The position numbers and the translations under genes were made by a program. From assembly GCA_002282555.1 (NCBI GenBank), contig NCJR01000015.1, positions 1 to 14,524 of the forward strand: a stretch of 14,524 bases of DNA. The letters are read 5' to 3'. Positions 1 to 6,751 of this stretch are shown in pieces. The stretch is from Rhodobacterales bacterium 34-62-10 (GTDB lineage Bacteria > Pseudomonadota > Alphaproteobacteria > Rhodobacterales > Rhodobacteraceae). Each line of letters starts with the position of its first letter. Position 1 is the stretch's first letter. The notes beneath the pieces were generated by a model. It was not told the DNA's origin. It did no database searches and saw only the letters and a program-made list of their open reading frames with translations.

Positions 1-792
1 CGCGCGGATGCCGCCCGCGAAACCGTCGCCTATGCCGCCGAACGCATTGCCGAGGATCAGGAGACGACGCCCGCGCAACTGCTGGAATCCCTCGGCGCCG
101 ACCCCGACACCATGCCCGCCTCCGACATGATCGAGGCGGATGTGAACCGCCTCAAACGCCAGCGCGACGCGCTGGGGGCCGTCAACCTGCGCGCCGAAGA
201 AGACGCCGCCGAAGTCCAGACCGAACATGACAATCTCGCCCGCGAAAAGCATGATCTGGAAGAAGCGATCAAGGCCCTGCGCTCCGGTATCGCCAGCCTG
301 AACCGCGAAGGCCGCGAACGCCTGCTCACCGCCTTCGAGCAGGTGAACAGCAACTTCTCGCTGCTCTTCAAACATCTTTTCGGTGGCGGCGAGGCCGATC
401 TGGTGCTGGTGGAATCCGACGACCCGCTTGAGGCCGGGCTGGAAATCATGTGCCAGCCGCCCGGCAAGAAACTCTCGACCCTCAGCCTGCTGTCGGGCGG
501 TGAACAGACCCTCACGGCCCTCGCGCTGATCTTTGCCGTGTTCCTTGCCAACCCCGCGCCGATCTGCGTGCTGGACGAGGTGGACGCGCCGCTCGATGAC
601 GCCAACGTCACCCGCTTCTGCGACCTCTTGGATGAGATGTGCCGCCGCACCGACACCCGCTTCCTGATCATCACCCACCACGCCGTCACCATGGCGCGGA
701 TGGACCGTCTCTTCGGCGTCACGATGCAGGAACAGGGCGTCAGCCAGCTTGTCTCGGTCGATCTGAAAAAAGCCGAAGCGCTGGTCGCCTGA
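1..792 (+). CDS. smc: Chromosome segregation protein SMC, C-terminal part (5' end outside window)
   Basis: The reading frame is open from base 1 and encodes the last 263 residues of an SMC ATPase, which as a dimer with ScpA/ScpB organises and segregates the chromosome. Visible in order are the end of the returning coiled coil (charged, Glu/Arg-rich, up to about residue 110), the motif [21 protein letters not shown] typical of the start of the SMC C-terminal head, the ABC signature LSLLSGGEQ (about residues 161-169), the Walker B/D-loop [13 protein letters not shown] and the switch histidine in [11 protein letters not shown]. This lobe pairs with the N-terminal Walker A lobe, which lies upstream of the window. 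The [10 protein letters not shown] form is typical of SMC rather than RecN or RecF. The gene is convergent with the transglycosylase gene to its right. Nothing looks damaged; it is partial only because of the window edge. Confidence 0.97.
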   Translation, partial: RADAARETVAYAAERIAEDQETTPAQLLESLGADPDTMPASDMIEADVNRLKRQRDALGAVNLRAEEDAAEVQTEHDNLAREKHDLEEAIKALRSGIASLNREGRERLLTAFEQVNSNFSLLFKHLFGGGEADLVLVESDDPLEAGLEIMCQPPGKKLSTLSLLSGGEQTLTALALIFAVFLANPAPICVLDEVDAPLDDANVTRFCDLLDEMCRRTDTRFLIITHHAVTMARMDRLFGVTMQEQGVSQLVSVDLKKAEALVA

Positions 793-804
793 CGGGGCGG
801 TGCC

Positions 805-830
805 CTTTCATCGTTCCCCAAATACTCAAA
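805..830 (-). other. 26-base intergenic element, copy A
   Basis: Read on the minus strand this begins TTTGAGTATTTGGGGAACG and ends ATGAAAG. It matches the element at 11446-11471 at 18 of 26 positions, with TTTG, TATTTG and GAAA strictly shared. It lies about 48 bases past the stop of the leftward transglycosylase gene, in sense with that gene, inside the convergent junction with smc. It is not a hairpin, so it is not a classical intrinsic terminator, although a T-run sits directly upstream of it in the sense direction (829-833). The role is unknown; a 3'-end or processing signal is one inference. Confidence 0.45.
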
Positions 831-846
831 AAACCACCCGCGCCCC

Positions 847-875
847 CAGACCCAGCGCCCGCAGACCCAGCGCCC
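847..875. repeat. Two tandem copies of a 14-base unit, period 15
   Basis: The unit CAGACCCAGCGCCC occurs at 847-860 and again at 862-875, with a decayed third unit toward 838. It lies just beyond the 3' end of the transglycosylase gene. On the minus strand the same bases form a 17-codon open frame (826-879) whose ATG overlaps the transglycosylase stop as TGATG. I do not call that frame a gene. Confidence 0.6.
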
Positions 876-878
876 CCA

Positions 879-2054
879 TCAAAGCCGCGACAAAAGTGCC
901 GCCGTCGGCCAGCCATCCGCAGGCAGGCCAAGACGGATCTGCTCGGCCCGCACCGCCGCACGCGTGCCAGCCCCCAGAATACCGTCCACCGCGCCCACAT
1001 CATGCCCGCGTGCCGCCAGCCTCTCCTGCAACCGCTTCATGGCGTCAGGGTCCAGCCCCGCCTCGGGATTGCCCGGATCGAACACCGGCGCGCCCTCCAG
1101 CCGTGTGGCGAAATAGGCCGCGGTCAGGACATAGGTGAAACTCTGGTTCCAGTCGAAAAACACGTTGAAATTCGGATAGGCGATGAACGCCGGCCCCTTG
1201 TGTCCCTGCGGCAGGATCAGACTTGCGGGCAACGCGGCCGCCCAATCACCCGACCGGGGCCTGACCCCCATCGCCGCCCAGTCTGCCACGGGCAGCGCCG
1301 TGGCGATCCCGGCCTGTGACCAATCCATCTCGGCGGGCACATCCACCTCCTGCAACCACGGCTCGCCCTTGCGCCAGCCGAAATGCGCCAGCATCTTGGC
1401 CCCCGACAACAGCGCATCGGGTGCCGAAGTCTTCAGCCGCACATGCCCGTCACCATCGCCGTCCACACCGTTGCGGATGATATCGCCGGGCAACATCTGC
1501 ACCATCCCGATCTCGCCCGCCCAGGCGCCCGTGGTGGTCGCAGGATCAAAGTCATCATTCTCGAACAGGGTCAGCGCGTGAAAAACCTGTGGCCGGAACA
1601 GATCAGGCCGGCGGCAGTCATGCGCCAGCGTGACCAGCGCATTGGCCGTGTTGAAATCGCCCTGAAAGCTGCCGTAATCGGTCTCGAACCCCCAGAACGC
1701 CAGCAACACGCCGCGCGGCACACCGAATTCGGCGGCGGCCCGATCAAAAACCGCGTCCCACTCGCGCCCCTTGGCCAAGCCCGTCTCCAACCGCTGCGCG
1801 CTGATCAGACGGCGCGAGAACGCGGTGAAATCCAGCATGAACACGCCCTGCCGCCGATCCGCAGCGATGACCGCCGGGTCTTGTCGCACGGGCGCAAAGA
1901 ACCGATCCACCGTATCGGCGCTATGCCCGCGCGTCTGCGCTTCGGCCTTCAGAGCGGCGACGAAATCGGTGAAGCCGCCGCCGCATTGCGCAAGGGCAGG
2001 GGCTGCGTGCAGTGCCAGCAGCGCCGCCACGATGGAAAGGGTCTTTCGGGACAT
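879..2054 (-). CDS. Secreted lytic murein transglycosylase, MltB type (GH103) with peptidoglycan-binding domain
   Basis: This 391-residue protein should cleave the glycan strands of peptidoglycan in the periplasm, releasing 1,6-anhydro-muropeptides. Residues 1-22 form a signal peptide with a hydrophobic core and an ALA cleavage site. The nearby Cys24 is not in a lipobox, so it is probably soluble rather than a lipoprotein. The catalytic domain (about 28-320) carries FWGFETDYG with the likely acid Glu124, and AGEIGMVQMLPGDI and FDWNQSFTYVLTAAYFA, all in GH103 style. A C-terminal peptidoglycan-binding repeat (about 335-391) contains RLQERLAARGHDVGAVDG. The start at 2054 has AAGGTGA upstream on the minus strand. 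The gene lies 60 bases downstream of cobD on the same strand and could be cotranscribed with cobC-cobD, although its function is unrelated. The general call is firm; the exact subfamily is less so. Confidence 0.9.
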   Translation of the reverse strand: MSRKTLSIVAALLALHAAPALAQCGGGFTDFVAALKAEAQTRGHSADTVDRFFAPVRQDPAVIAADRRQGVFMLDFTAFSRRLISAQRLETGLAKGREWDAVFDRAAAEFGVPRGVLLAFWGFETDYGSFQGDFNTANALVTLAHDCRRPDLFRPQVFHALTLFENDDFDPATTTGAWAGEIGMVQMLPGDIIRNGVDGDGDGHVRLKTSAPDALLSGAKMLAHFGWRKGEPWLQEVDVPAEMDWSQAGIATALPVADWAAMGVRPRSGDWAAALPASLILPQGHKGPAFIAYPNFNVFFDWNQSFTYVLTAAYFATRLEGAPVFDPGNPEAGLDPDAMKRLQERLAARGHDVGAVDGILGAGTRAAVRAEQIRLGLPADGWPTAALLSRL

Positions 2055-2114
2055 GGATCACCTTGTCTGGTTTCGTTCGGTGCATAGCCTATCAGCCTGC
2101 CCCGGCGCGCGCGA

Positions 2115-3011
2115 TCATAACAATGCCAGCGCCCCGGCCAAGCAAAGAACCGCCGCCCAGACCGCCCACAGGACCCGCACCGCCGCCTCGATATCCTGCG
2201 CCAGCAAGGGCTTGCGCCCCACGGCATGCACAAAGGGAAACTCCTGCATCCGCCCGTCATAGGCGCGCGGCCCCGACAGCGCGATCCCCAGCGCCCGCGC
2301 CATCGCCGCCTCGGGCCAGCCCGCATTGGGCGAGCGGTGCAAGCCCGCATCCGCCACGATCCCGCGCCAGTCGCGCCACAGGCCGTGCGTGACCGCGATC
2401 AGTGCCGCCGTCCCCCGCGCAGGCAACAGGTTCAGCAGATCATCAAACCGCGCTGCCGCCCAGCCGAACGCGTCATGCCGCGGCGTGCGATAGCCGATCA
2501 TGCTGTCGGCAGTATTGGTGATCTTATACAGCAGCAGCCCCGGCAATCCCGCCACCGCGAACCAGAACAAGGGTGCCACCACCCCATCCGACATGTTCTC
2601 GGCCGCCGATTCAATCGCCGCCCGCGCCACGGCGCTCTCGTCCATCGCGCCCGTATCCCGGCTCACGATCATCGCCACCGCCGCGCGACCCTGCGGCAAC
2701 CCGCGCCTGAGCCCATCCGCCACCGCCAGCACATGTTCCACCAGACTGCGCTGCGCGATCAGGATCGCCGCCACGATCACCTCGACCACCGGGCCCAGCG
2801 CCTCCAGCACCACACCCAGCGCCACTGCGCCAAGCCCCAGCACAACCATCACCGCCACGCCCTTCAGACGCCGCGCCCCGCCACGGTTGAACCGCGCATC
2901 CGCCCAGCCGATCAGCCGCCCCATCAGCACCGCCGGATGCGGCGCCCGCGACCATAACCAGCGCGGCTCGCCCAGCCACGCATCCAGCAGCATCGCCAAA
3001 ATCAGGGTCAC
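2115..3011 (-). CDS. cobD: Adenosylcobinamide-phosphate synthase CobD (CbiB family)
   Basis: CobD is a membrane enzyme that joins the (R)-1-amino-2-propanol phosphate side chain to adenosylcobyric acid late in cobalamin synthesis. The 298-residue product has the family N-terminus [18 protein letters not shown], then [14 protein letters not shown], hydrophobic segments around residues 45-75, the conserved [23 protein letters not shown] region, and [27 protein letters not shown] last hydrophobic segment closes the C-terminus. I place the start at the GTG at 3011, because it gives a 4-base GTGA overlap with the end of cobC and begins exactly at the family's usual N-terminus. An upstream in-frame start at 3128 would add 39 residues read from inside cobC and is unlikely. 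The pairing with cobC supports the function: CobC makes the substrate that CobD attaches. Confidence 0.93.
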   Translation of the reverse strand: MTLILAMLLDAWLGEPRWLWSRAPHPAVLMGRLIGWADARFNRGGARRLKGVAVMVVLGLGAVALGVVLEALGPVVEVIVAAILIAQRSLVEHVLAVADGLRRGLPQGRAAVAMIVSRDTGAMDESAVARAAIESAAENMSDGVVAPLFWFAVAGLPGLLLYKITNTADSMIGYRTPRHDAFGWAAARFDDLLNLLPARGTAALIAVTHGLWRDWRGIVADAGLHRSPNAGWPEAAMARALGIALSGPRAYDGRMQEFPFVHAVGRKPLLAQDIEAAVRVLWAVWAAVLCLAGALALL

Positions 3012-4012
3012 AGCGCCCCCTCGACCCGCGCCCAATGCGCGGGCGCAGGCAGGCCCAACCGGATCAGCGTCTGGGACCACGGGAAAATCCGGCTCCAGAT
3101 ACGCGCGCGGGCGAACCGCGCCTGCCACGCCTCGGCGTCATCCACGCGATACAAACGGAACAGGTCTGTCCCGCCCGTCACCTCCGCCCCGGCCCGCGCC
3201 ATCACTGAATCCAGCCGCAGCGCATCCGCCGCCAACCGCGCCCGCGTCGCCTCGGCCCAGTCCCGATCCGCCAGTGCCGCCGCCCCGATCGCCAGCGCGG
3301 GGCCGGACACCGCCCATGGCCCCATCCCCTCGGCCAGCCGCGCCAGCAGCGCCGGATCCCCGATGGCAAAGCCCAGCCGCAACCCCGCCAAACCCCAGAA
3401 CTTGCCGAAACTTTTCAGAACGATCCCGCCCTCACGCGGCAGATGCGGCAGCAAGGACATCGCCGGGGCCACATCGCAGAAACTCTCATCCACCACGACC
3501 AGAGGCACACCCCCCAGATCATCCGCGCCATACCAGCGCCCATCCGGGTTATTGGGATGCACGATCACCCGCGCCGCGACCGGCCCCGCGGCATCGCGCA
3601 GAACCTCCCAGCCATGACCCGCAAAGGCGGCGGCATGTTCATTATATGTGGGCTGCGGGATATGCACCCGACCGGCCGCCGCCAACCCCGGTATCCGCGC
3701 GATCAAGGCCGATGCACCGGGCGCTGCCAGCACGCCCATCCCCTCCGGCACCTGCCACAGCGTCCGCGCCGCATCCTCCAGCGCCGCCATCGCCGCGCGG
3801 TCGGGCAGGGCGGTCCATGCCAGATCGGGCAGGCTCACGCGCGACACCGGCCAGGGACAGGGGTTGATCCCCGTGGACAGGTCGATCCAGTCGGCCCGCG
3901 CGCCACCGAAACAGGCCACCGCCCCATCCAGCCCACCGCCATGGTCGCGCGCCCGACCCGCACCCTGCAACTGGCCACCATGCCGCGCCGCGCCCGTCAT
4001 TTCATTGGTCAT
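3008..4012 (-). CDS. cobC: L-threonine-O-3-phosphate decarboxylase CobC, PLP enzyme
   Basis: This is a fold-type I PLP enzyme of 334 residues that decarboxylates threonine phosphate to (R)-1-amino-2-propanol phosphate, the linker of the cobalamin nucleotide loop. The N-terminal [15 protein letters not shown] and [15 protein letters not shown] are characteristic of CobC. Residues HPNNPDGRW (152-160), the aspartate in VVVDESFCD (Asp175), the Schiff-base lysine in [15 protein letters not shown] (Lys204) and the arginine at 212 match the aminotransferase-like active site. GGGAG-type spacing supports the start: GGGAG lies 8 bases before the ATG at 4012. It overlaps cobD by 4 bases (GTGA), implying translational coupling. 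No cobalamin riboswitch is recognisable in its leader. In Salmonella nomenclature the same enzyme is called CobD. Confidence 0.92.
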   Translation of the reverse strand: MTNEMTGAARHGGQLQGAGRARDHGGGLDGAVACFGGARADWIDLSTGINPCPWPVSRVSLPDLAWTALPDRAAMAALEDAARTLWQVPEGMGVLAAPGASALIARIPGLAAAGRVHIPQPTYNEHAAAFAGHGWEVLRDAAGPVAARVIVHPNNPDGRWYGADDLGGVPLVVVDESFCDVAPAMSLLPHLPREGGIVLKSFGKFWGLAGLRLGFAIGDPALLARLAEGMGPWAVSGPALAIGAAALADRDWAEATRARLAADALRLDSVMARAGAEVTGGTDLFRLYRVDDAEAWQARFARARIWSRIFPWSQTLIRLGLPAPAHWARVEGAL

Positions 4013-4047
4013 TTGCCACGCTCCCGCCTGCGCCCCATCAAGCGGAT

Positions 4048-4064
4048 TTGCGCCGAAAGCGCAA
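4048..4064 (-). other. Short hairpin in the cobC leader
   Basis: TTGCGC (4048-4053) and GCGCAA (4059-4064) are perfect complements around a 5-base loop, so the leader of cobC can form a 6-bp GC-rich stem about 35 bases before the start codon. No T-run follows it, so it is not a standard terminator. A regulatory role is only a possibility. Confidence 0.3.
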
Positions 4065-4074
4065 GCGAGGCGCG

Positions 4075-4115
4075 AAGCGTTAACAAACTCTTTGCATTCA
4101 TTAACGCTTTGTTAG
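4075..4115. promoter_or_regulatory. AT-rich inverted repeat and CtrA-like site in the cobC/receiver divergent region
   Basis: This is the AT-rich part of the 198-base divergent region. AAGCGTTAA (4075-4083) and TTAACGCTT (4101-4109) are 9-base inverted arms separated by 17 bases. TTAA-N7-TTAG at 4101-4115 differs by one base from the alphaproteobacterial CtrA consensus TTAA-N7-TTAA. Two TTAAC words on the plus strand start 21 bases apart, about two helical turns. A regulator site serving either divergent gene is plausible; which protein binds is inference. No convincing -35/-10 pair could be fixed. Confidence 0.35.
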
Positions 4116-4142
4116 GATTTGGCCGTCATGAAAGAGTCACAT

Positions 4143-4192
4143 GTCGGTAATGCATTTCAAGACCGACGTACCAAGGTTGTTTGTGACCTTGG
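4143..4192 (+). promoter_or_regulatory. Two possible hairpins in the 5' leader of the receiver gene
   Basis: GTCGGT (4143-4148) pairs with ACCGAC (4162-4167), a weak 6-bp stem with a 14-base loop. CCAAGGT (4171-4177) pairs perfectly with ACCTTGG (4186-4192), a 7-bp stem with an 8-base loop ending 18 bases before the ATG at 4211. The second stem is just upstream of the GAGG ribosome-binding site (4202-4205). It could equally be a dyad operator in DNA. Confidence 0.3.
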
Positions 4193-4210
4193 CGATCCAG
4201 TGAGGAAAGC

Positions 4211-4573
4211 ATGATCGTCCTGATTGTCGAGCCAAATCCCGATCTGGGCAGGCTCTGGAAGCGCCACATGGAACGCCAAGGGGCCGAGGTCTATCTTGTC
4301 GCGGGACAGGACGCGGCATTTGACCACCTGCGCACCCATGCCGTTGACATGATCGTCCTCGACCTTGTGCTGGAACAGGGAAGCGCGCTGGCGATCTCGG
4401 ATTACGCCAGCTACCGCCGCCCCGAGGCGCAGGTGATCTTCGTCACCAACACCACCTTCTTCTCGGATGGCTCGATCTTCCTGCACAGCCCCAATGCCTG
4501 CGCGTTCCTGCAAAGCGCCACCCCGCCCGAGGATCTGACGGCGATGGTCATGCATTACAGCCGCGCCGGATAA
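4211..4573 (+). CDS. Single-domain response-regulator receiver protein, degenerate
   Basis: The 120-residue product is a lone receiver (CheY-like) fold with no output domain. Strand 1 is MIVLIVEPN; the phospho-acceptor position is Asp51 in DMIVLDLVLEQGSA; the switch threonine is Thr79 in VIFVTNTT. The usual acidic pair after strand 1 is reduced to Glu7-Pro8-Asn9. The conserved lysine near the end of strand 5 is replaced by Gln101 in ACAFLQSATPPEDL. Known receivers need these residues for Mg2+ and phosphoryl chemistry, so phosphorylation is doubtful and it may act as a constitutive or non-canonical binding partner. No histidine kinase is adjacent. The start has GAGG 5 bases upstream. Partners cannot be deduced. 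Confidence 0.85.
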   Translation: MIVLIVEPNPDLGRLWKRHMERQGAEVYLVAGQDAAFDHLRTHAVDMIVLDLVLEQGSALAISDYASYRRPEAQVIFVTNTTFFSDGSIFLHSPNACAFLQSATPPEDLTAMVMHYSRAG

Positions 4574-4574
4574 A

Positions 4575-4600
4575 GCCCCGATCTGCCCCGATCCGCCCCG
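4575..4600. repeat. Ten-base tandem repeat in a convergent junction
   Basis: GCCCCGATCT, GCCCCGATCC and GCCCCG follow one another directly, 2.6 units of period 10. They fill most of the 38-base junction between the stop of the receiver gene and the stop of the convergent glutathione transferase gene. No terminator hairpin is visible there. It may be simple slippage; no function is claimed. Confidence 0.55.
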
Positions 4601-4611
4601 TTTACCTCTGA

Positions 4612-5586
4612 TCACCCGCGTCCATGCGGCGCGTCAAAGTCCAGAACCGGATTGATCGGAATGATCCGACAAGGGTTAATCGTGTCGTGGCTATAGTGAT
4701 AGTGCCGCACGATATGGTCCAGATTGACGGTCCCCGCCACACCCGGCACCTGATACAACTCGCGCGTATAAGCCCACAGGTTGGGGTAATCCACGATCCG
4801 CTTCCGGTTGCACTTGAAATGCAGGTGATAGACGGAATCGAACCGCACCAGCGTGGGAAACAGCCGCCAATCCGCCTCGGTCAGCCGCTCACCCATCAGA
4901 TAGCGGTTCTGCGACAGGTGATCCTCCAGCCAGTCCAGCGTGTCAAACAGCGGATAGACCCCCGCCTCATATGCTGCCTGCGTCGTGGCGAACCCCGCCT
5001 TGTAGACGCCGTTGTTCACCGTGTCATAGATGCGCGCATTCACATCCTCGATCCCGTCGCGCAGGTCTGCGGGCCAGTAATCGTCGGTATTCCCGGTCAG
5101 ATCGTTGAACGCGGCATTGAACATGCGGATGATCTCGGCGCTTTCATTGGACACGATCGTGCCGCGCTGCGTGTCATACAGGATCGGCACCGTCACCCGA
5201 CCCGATACCTCTGGTTCGGTCTTGGTATAGATGTCGCGCAGAAATGGCAGGCCGAACAGCCGATCGCCAGTGGCCCCCGGATAATCCGTGGCAAAGGTCC
5301 AGCCATCCGACAGCATCTCGGGATGCACGACCGACACGCCGATATGATCCTCCAGCCCCTTCAGCGCCCGAAAGATCAGCGTCCGGTGCGCCCATGGGCA
5401 CGCCAGAGAGACGTAAAGATGATAGCGCCCGCTTTCGGCCTTGAAACCGCCCGCGCCACTCGGCCCCGCGCTGCCGTCCGCCGTCACCCAATTGCGAAAC
5501 CCCGCGGTCGAGCGCTCGAATGTGCCGCCCGTCTTGCTGGTATCATACCAGGTGTCGTGCCATTCGCCGTTCACCAGTTGGCCCAT
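4612..5586 (-). CDS. Glutathionyl-hydroquinone reductase (Xi-class GST, YqjG/ECM4 family)
   Basis: This 324-residue enzyme is expected to reduce glutathionyl-hydroquinones to free hydroquinones with glutathione in the cytoplasm. The family hallmark is the CPWA motif with the nucleophile Cys63 in YVSLACPWAHRTLIF, the same residue number as in E. coli YqjG. Also typical are the N-terminal WYDTSKTGGTFERSTAGFRNW, the thioredoxin-domain SNESAEIIRMFN, and the helical half ending HYHYSHDTINPCRIIPINP. I chose the ATG at 5586, which has AAGGAG 8 bases upstream and gives the family length. An open frame continues to 5730 but adds 48 residues unlike the family and runs into the neighbour's leader. It is divergent from the gene at 5729 and convergent with the receiver gene. 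A role with quinones from aromatic metabolism fits the pca genes elsewhere in the window but is not shown by linkage. Confidence 0.93.
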   Translation of the reverse strand: MGQLVNGEWHDTWYDTSKTGGTFERSTAGFRNWVTADGSAGPSGAGGFKAESGRYHLYVSLACPWAHRTLIFRALKGLEDHIGVSVVHPEMLSDGWTFATDYPGATGDRLFGLPFLRDIYTKTEPEVSGRVTVPILYDTQRGTIVSNESAEIIRMFNAAFNDLTGNTDDYWPADLRDGIEDVNARIYDTVNNGVYKAGFATTQAAYEAGVYPLFDTLDWLEDHLSQNRYLMGERLTEADWRLFPTLVRFDSVYHLHFKCNRKRIVDYPNLWAYTRELYQVPGVAGTVNLDHIVRHYHYSHDTINPCRIIPINPVLDFDAPHGRG

Positions 5587-5728
5587 CAGCCCATCTCCTT
5601 TGTGTTGCAAACAGACATAACGCCGCCGGGCCTGTGCGAAAACCCAAGGACCCGCGCAGTCCCCCTGCATCAGCGCACAGGTTGGCAATCCGGTTCCCGC
5701 CGCTAGGTTGCACGGCAAAGGATCGCAC
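5587..5728. promoter_or_regulatory. Divergent intergenic region between the GST and RNase-H-like genes
   Basis: These 142 bases must hold the start signals of both divergent genes. I can identify the two ribosome-binding sites (AAGGAG on the minus strand at 5595-5600, AAAGGA on the plus strand at 5717-5722). No promoter pair or operator in it could be assigned with confidence. Confidence 0.4.
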
Positions 5729-6571
5729 ATGCCCCAATTCGACAGCTACATGGTGGTGGACTGGTCCGCCAATGGCACGCCCAAGACCGGACGCGACAGC
5801 ATCTGGATCGCGCATCTGCGCCCCGGTCAGGCGGTGGCGCTGGATAATCCGCCCACCCGCCGCGCTGCGATGGACCGTATCACCCTCACGCTCGAGGAGG
5901 AGGCCCGCAAGGGCCGACGCGTGCTCGCCGGGTTCGACTTCGCCTTCGGCTACCCCGCAGGTCTGGCCCGCGCGATGGCCCCGGATGCCGATTGGCGCAC
6001 AGTCTGGGCCCATCTGCACGACCACCTCACCGACACGCCCGACAACGCCAACAACCGCTTCGATCTGGCGGCATCGCTCAACGCGCTTTTCCCCGGTGAC
6101 GGCCCCTTCTGGGCCAACGGTCTGGCCCGCGACATTCCCGGCCTGCCGCGCCGCAAGCCGCAGGGCTGGGGCGACAGCCTGCCCGACAACCGCCGTCTGG
6201 CCGACACCCTCGCCCCCGGCGCGCAGGAGGTGTGGAAACTCTCCGGCGCCGGCGCGGTCGGTGGCCAAAGCCTGACCGGACAAGCCGCCCTCGAAGGCTT
6301 GCGCCGCCGCGTGCCCCTGGCCGTCTGGCCGTTCGAGGATCACGCCAAGGCCGCCACCGTTCTGGCCGAGGTCTTTCCCTCGCTGATCCCGCTGAACCCC
6401 GCGCTGCATCCGGTCCGCGACGCGGCGCAGGTCATCGGTCTGGCGCAGGCGCTGGCCAGATGGGACGCGACGGATCGCCTCTCCGCGATGCTGCAAGCCG
6501 CGCCTCACTTCCCCACATCCGTCCGCCGTTACGAGGCGATGATTCTCGGAATTAACCCCGGTTCAACCTGA
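5729..6571 (+). CDS. RNase-H-like fold protein related to DUF429, function unknown
   Basis: The 280-residue protein has no signal peptide or membrane segment. It opens with YMVVDWSANGTPKTG (Asp11 at the end of strand 1), continues with VLAGFDFAFGYPAG (Asp70), then a Trp/Pro-rich middle, LAVWPFEDH (Glu203), VLAEVFPSLI (Glu214) and RDAAQVIGLAQALARWDA (Asp231). Acidic residues at the ends of strands, an E-x-F-P motif and a late Asp-Ala-helix match the layout of the DUF429 branch of the ribonuclease-H-like superfamily. I infer that fold from motif order only. Whether it is a nuclease, or what it cuts, cannot be told. As I recall, relatives in this group carry inconsistent cofactor-related names, which I would not trust. 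The ATG at 5729 has AAAGGA 6 bases upstream; an in-frame TTG at 5708 is less likely. The stop is followed by a 180-base intergenic gap. Confidence 0.72.
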   Translation: MPQFDSYMVVDWSANGTPKTGRDSIWIAHLRPGQAVALDNPPTRRAAMDRITLTLEEEARKGRRVLAGFDFAFGYPAGLARAMAPDADWRTVWAHLHDHLTDTPDNANNRFDLAASLNALFPGDGPFWANGLARDIPGLPRRKPQGWGDSLPDNRRLADTLAPGAQEVWKLSGAGAVGGQSLTGQAALEGLRRRVPLAVWPFEDHAKAATVLAEVFPSLIPLNPALHPVRDAAQVIGLAQALARWDATDRLSAMLQAAPHFPTSVRRYEAMILGINPGST

Positions 6572-6751
6572 ACAATCCTCACATCGGCCACAGATTTGTC
6601 GCCGGGACCTTTAAAATATGTGGCGAGCAAGGAACAAAACCCTTGTTTCCCGATTGGGTAACGAAGCGGAAATGAAATGTCGTCAAAGCTTTACTTGACG
6701 ATTTTAAACTGTGCCGCATGCTTGGTGCAGGGGACCGGTAAGGGGGATGCC
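6572..6751. promoter_or_regulatory. Intergenic region upstream of the small unknown gene, with a palindrome
   Basis: This 180-base region is AT-richer than its surroundings. TCGTCAA (6680-6686) and TTGACGA (6695-6701) are perfect inverted arms around 8 bases, an operator-like dyad whose centre includes AAAGCTTT (6685-6692). The right arm contains TTGACG (6695-6700), a good -35-like hexamer, but the bases 17 downstream are a poor -10. TTAAAATATG at 6611-6620 is -10-like without a clear -35. The gene's ribosome-binding site AGGGGGA lies at 6741-6747. Confidence 0.4.

Noticed and set aside
3012..3128. N-terminal extension of CobD to 3128
   Set aside because: It would read 39 residues from inside cobC in another frame; the GTG at 3011 gives the normal N-terminus and a standard 4-base overlap.
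2500..3867. A 455-codon open frame on the plus strand across cobD and cobC
   Set aside because: It is very rich in Pro, Arg and Ala, has no family motif, and lies antisense to two genes with clear catalytic motifs and a GTGA overlap. It is a GC-bias shadow frame.
4013..4210. A cobalamin riboswitch in the leader of cobC
   Set aside because: Expected from the function of cobC, but I found no convincing B12-box on the minus strand and the leader is short; only a 6-bp hairpin is visible.
5587..5730. N-terminal extension of the glutathione transferase to 5730
   Set aside because: The extra 48 residues do not resemble the family, while AAKGGAG-type spacing and the family N-terminus fix the start at 5586 and put Cys63 at the E. 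coli YqjG position.
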